Origin: Lysobacteraceae bacterium
GTDB taxonomy: Bacteria > Pseudomonadota > Gammaproteobacteria > DSM-19610
Length of the DNA: 5,973 nucleotides
Assembly: GCA_020201295.1 (NCBI GenBank)
Contig: JAIVHA010000090.1
Coordinates: 1 to 5,973, forward strand
Direction: 5' to 3'
The notes below the pieces were generated by a model. It made no database searches. It saw nothing but the letters and a program-made list of their open reading frames with translations, and had not been told where the DNA came from. This document shows positions 5,650 to 5,973 of this stretch, piece after piece (the first letter of the stretch is position 1; every line of letters begins with the position of its first letter). The translations under genes were made by a program, and so were the position numbers.

Positions 5650-5973
5650 TTGTCCGCCCAGCCCGCCACGACGCCCATCAGCCCCGCCCGGCGCCAGGAA
5701 TTGATCCGCGCCCTGGGCGGGGTGCTGCCGCCCGCGGCCCTGCTGACGGAGACCGAGGCGTTGCGTCCCTATGAGTGCGATGGCCTGTCGGCGTACCGTC
5801 ACCTGCCCATGCTGGTGGTGCTGCCGGAAACGCTGGAGCAGGCACAGGCGGTGCTGCGCATCTGCCGCGAGCAGCAGGTCCCGGTGGTGACCCGGGGTGC
5901 CGGCACCGGCCTGTCCGGCGGCGCCCTGCCCCTGGCCAATGGCGTGCTCATGGGCATGGCCCGCTTCAACCGC
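5650..5973 (+). CDS. glcD: GlcD, FAD-binding subunit of glycolate oxidase (N-terminal part; runs off the window)
   Basis: GlcD is the FAD-binding catalytic subunit of the GlcDEF glycolate oxidase, which oxidises glycolate to glyoxylate and passes electrons to the respiratory chain. Only the first 108 codons are in the window. After a short variable leader comes LRPYECDGLSAYRHLPMLVV, then the FAD_binding_4 (PCMH-type) core with VPVVTRGAGTGLSGGALPL, whose glycine-rich turn contacts the FAD pyrophosphate, and MARFNR at the edge. These blocks match E. coli GlcD closely (IPYECDGLSAYR; VPVVTRGAGTGLSGGALPL). The start is TTG, chosen for the consensus AGGAGG 5 nt upstream and the lack of any in-frame ATG before the domain. 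It is transcribed away from hslV; glcE and glcF would be expected downstream. Other FAD-linked 2-hydroxyacid dehydrogenases share the fold, but the ECDGLSAYR block favours GlcD. Confidence 0.88.
   Translation, partial: MSAQPATTPISPARRQELIRALGGVLPPAALLTETEALRPYECDGLSAYRHLPMLVVLPETLEQAQAVLRICREQQVPVVTRGAGTGLSGGALPLANGVLMGMARFNR

Noticed and set aside
4915..5802. Minus-strand open frame of 295 codons across hslV and the intergenic region into glcD
   Set aside because: Out of frame with HslV, antisense to the conserved GlcD N-terminus, and composition is Arg/Gly/His-rich with no motif.
1..5973. CRISPR arrays, tRNA or rRNA genes, insertion sequences, defence or prophage genes
   Set aside because: No spaced direct repeats, cloverleaf-like sequence, transposase or phage-type protein was found; the gene content is housekeeping.

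Overview
This high-GC window reads as a chromosomal segment of a gammaproteobacterium. The protein sequences and the gene order hslV-hslU-DUF971-ubiE-(RDD)-ubiJ-ubiB fit the Chromatiales/Ectothiorhodospira/Pseudomonas end of the class. The assignment is by resemblance only; no database search was run, and genus is not resolvable from the sequence.

Layout: seven of the eight genes lie on the minus strand, read from about 5486 down to 1. First comes hslV (5486-4935, peptidase of the HslVU protease), then hslU (4927-3802, its AAA+ unfoldase). A 162-nt gap follows, holding a perfect 25-bp inverted repeat that looks like a REP doublet (REPIN/BIME). A second tight cluster follows: a DUF971 protein (3639-3265), ubiE (3259-2507), an RDD-family membrane protein (2492-2025), ubiJ (2025-1399) and ubiB (1402 to past the window edge). 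Gaps and overlaps in this cluster are -4 to +14 nt, so it is probably one translationally coupled operon for aerobic ubiquinone biosynthesis. On the plus strand, diverging from hslV across a 163-nt intergenic region, a glycolate oxidase subunit gene (glcD) starts at a TTG at 5650 and runs off the right end.

The most striking feature is that two otherwise well-conserved genes are broken in the same way. hslU has lost about 200 bp coding for the second half of its I domain, and ubiB has lost about 180 bp that included the KxGQ motif. Each deletion also shifts the reading frame by the same phase. Everything on both sides of each junction is clean and family-like. Either these are recent real deletions or, more likely for housekeeping genes this well preserved, they are assembly or sequence errors.

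I do not see a convincing new multi-gene system here. The other points worth a look are the REPIN, the RDD gene embedded in the ubi operon, and a dyad of CCGGCA/TGCCGG half-sites around the putative glcD -10 box. No stretch longer than 300 bases lacks a gene.
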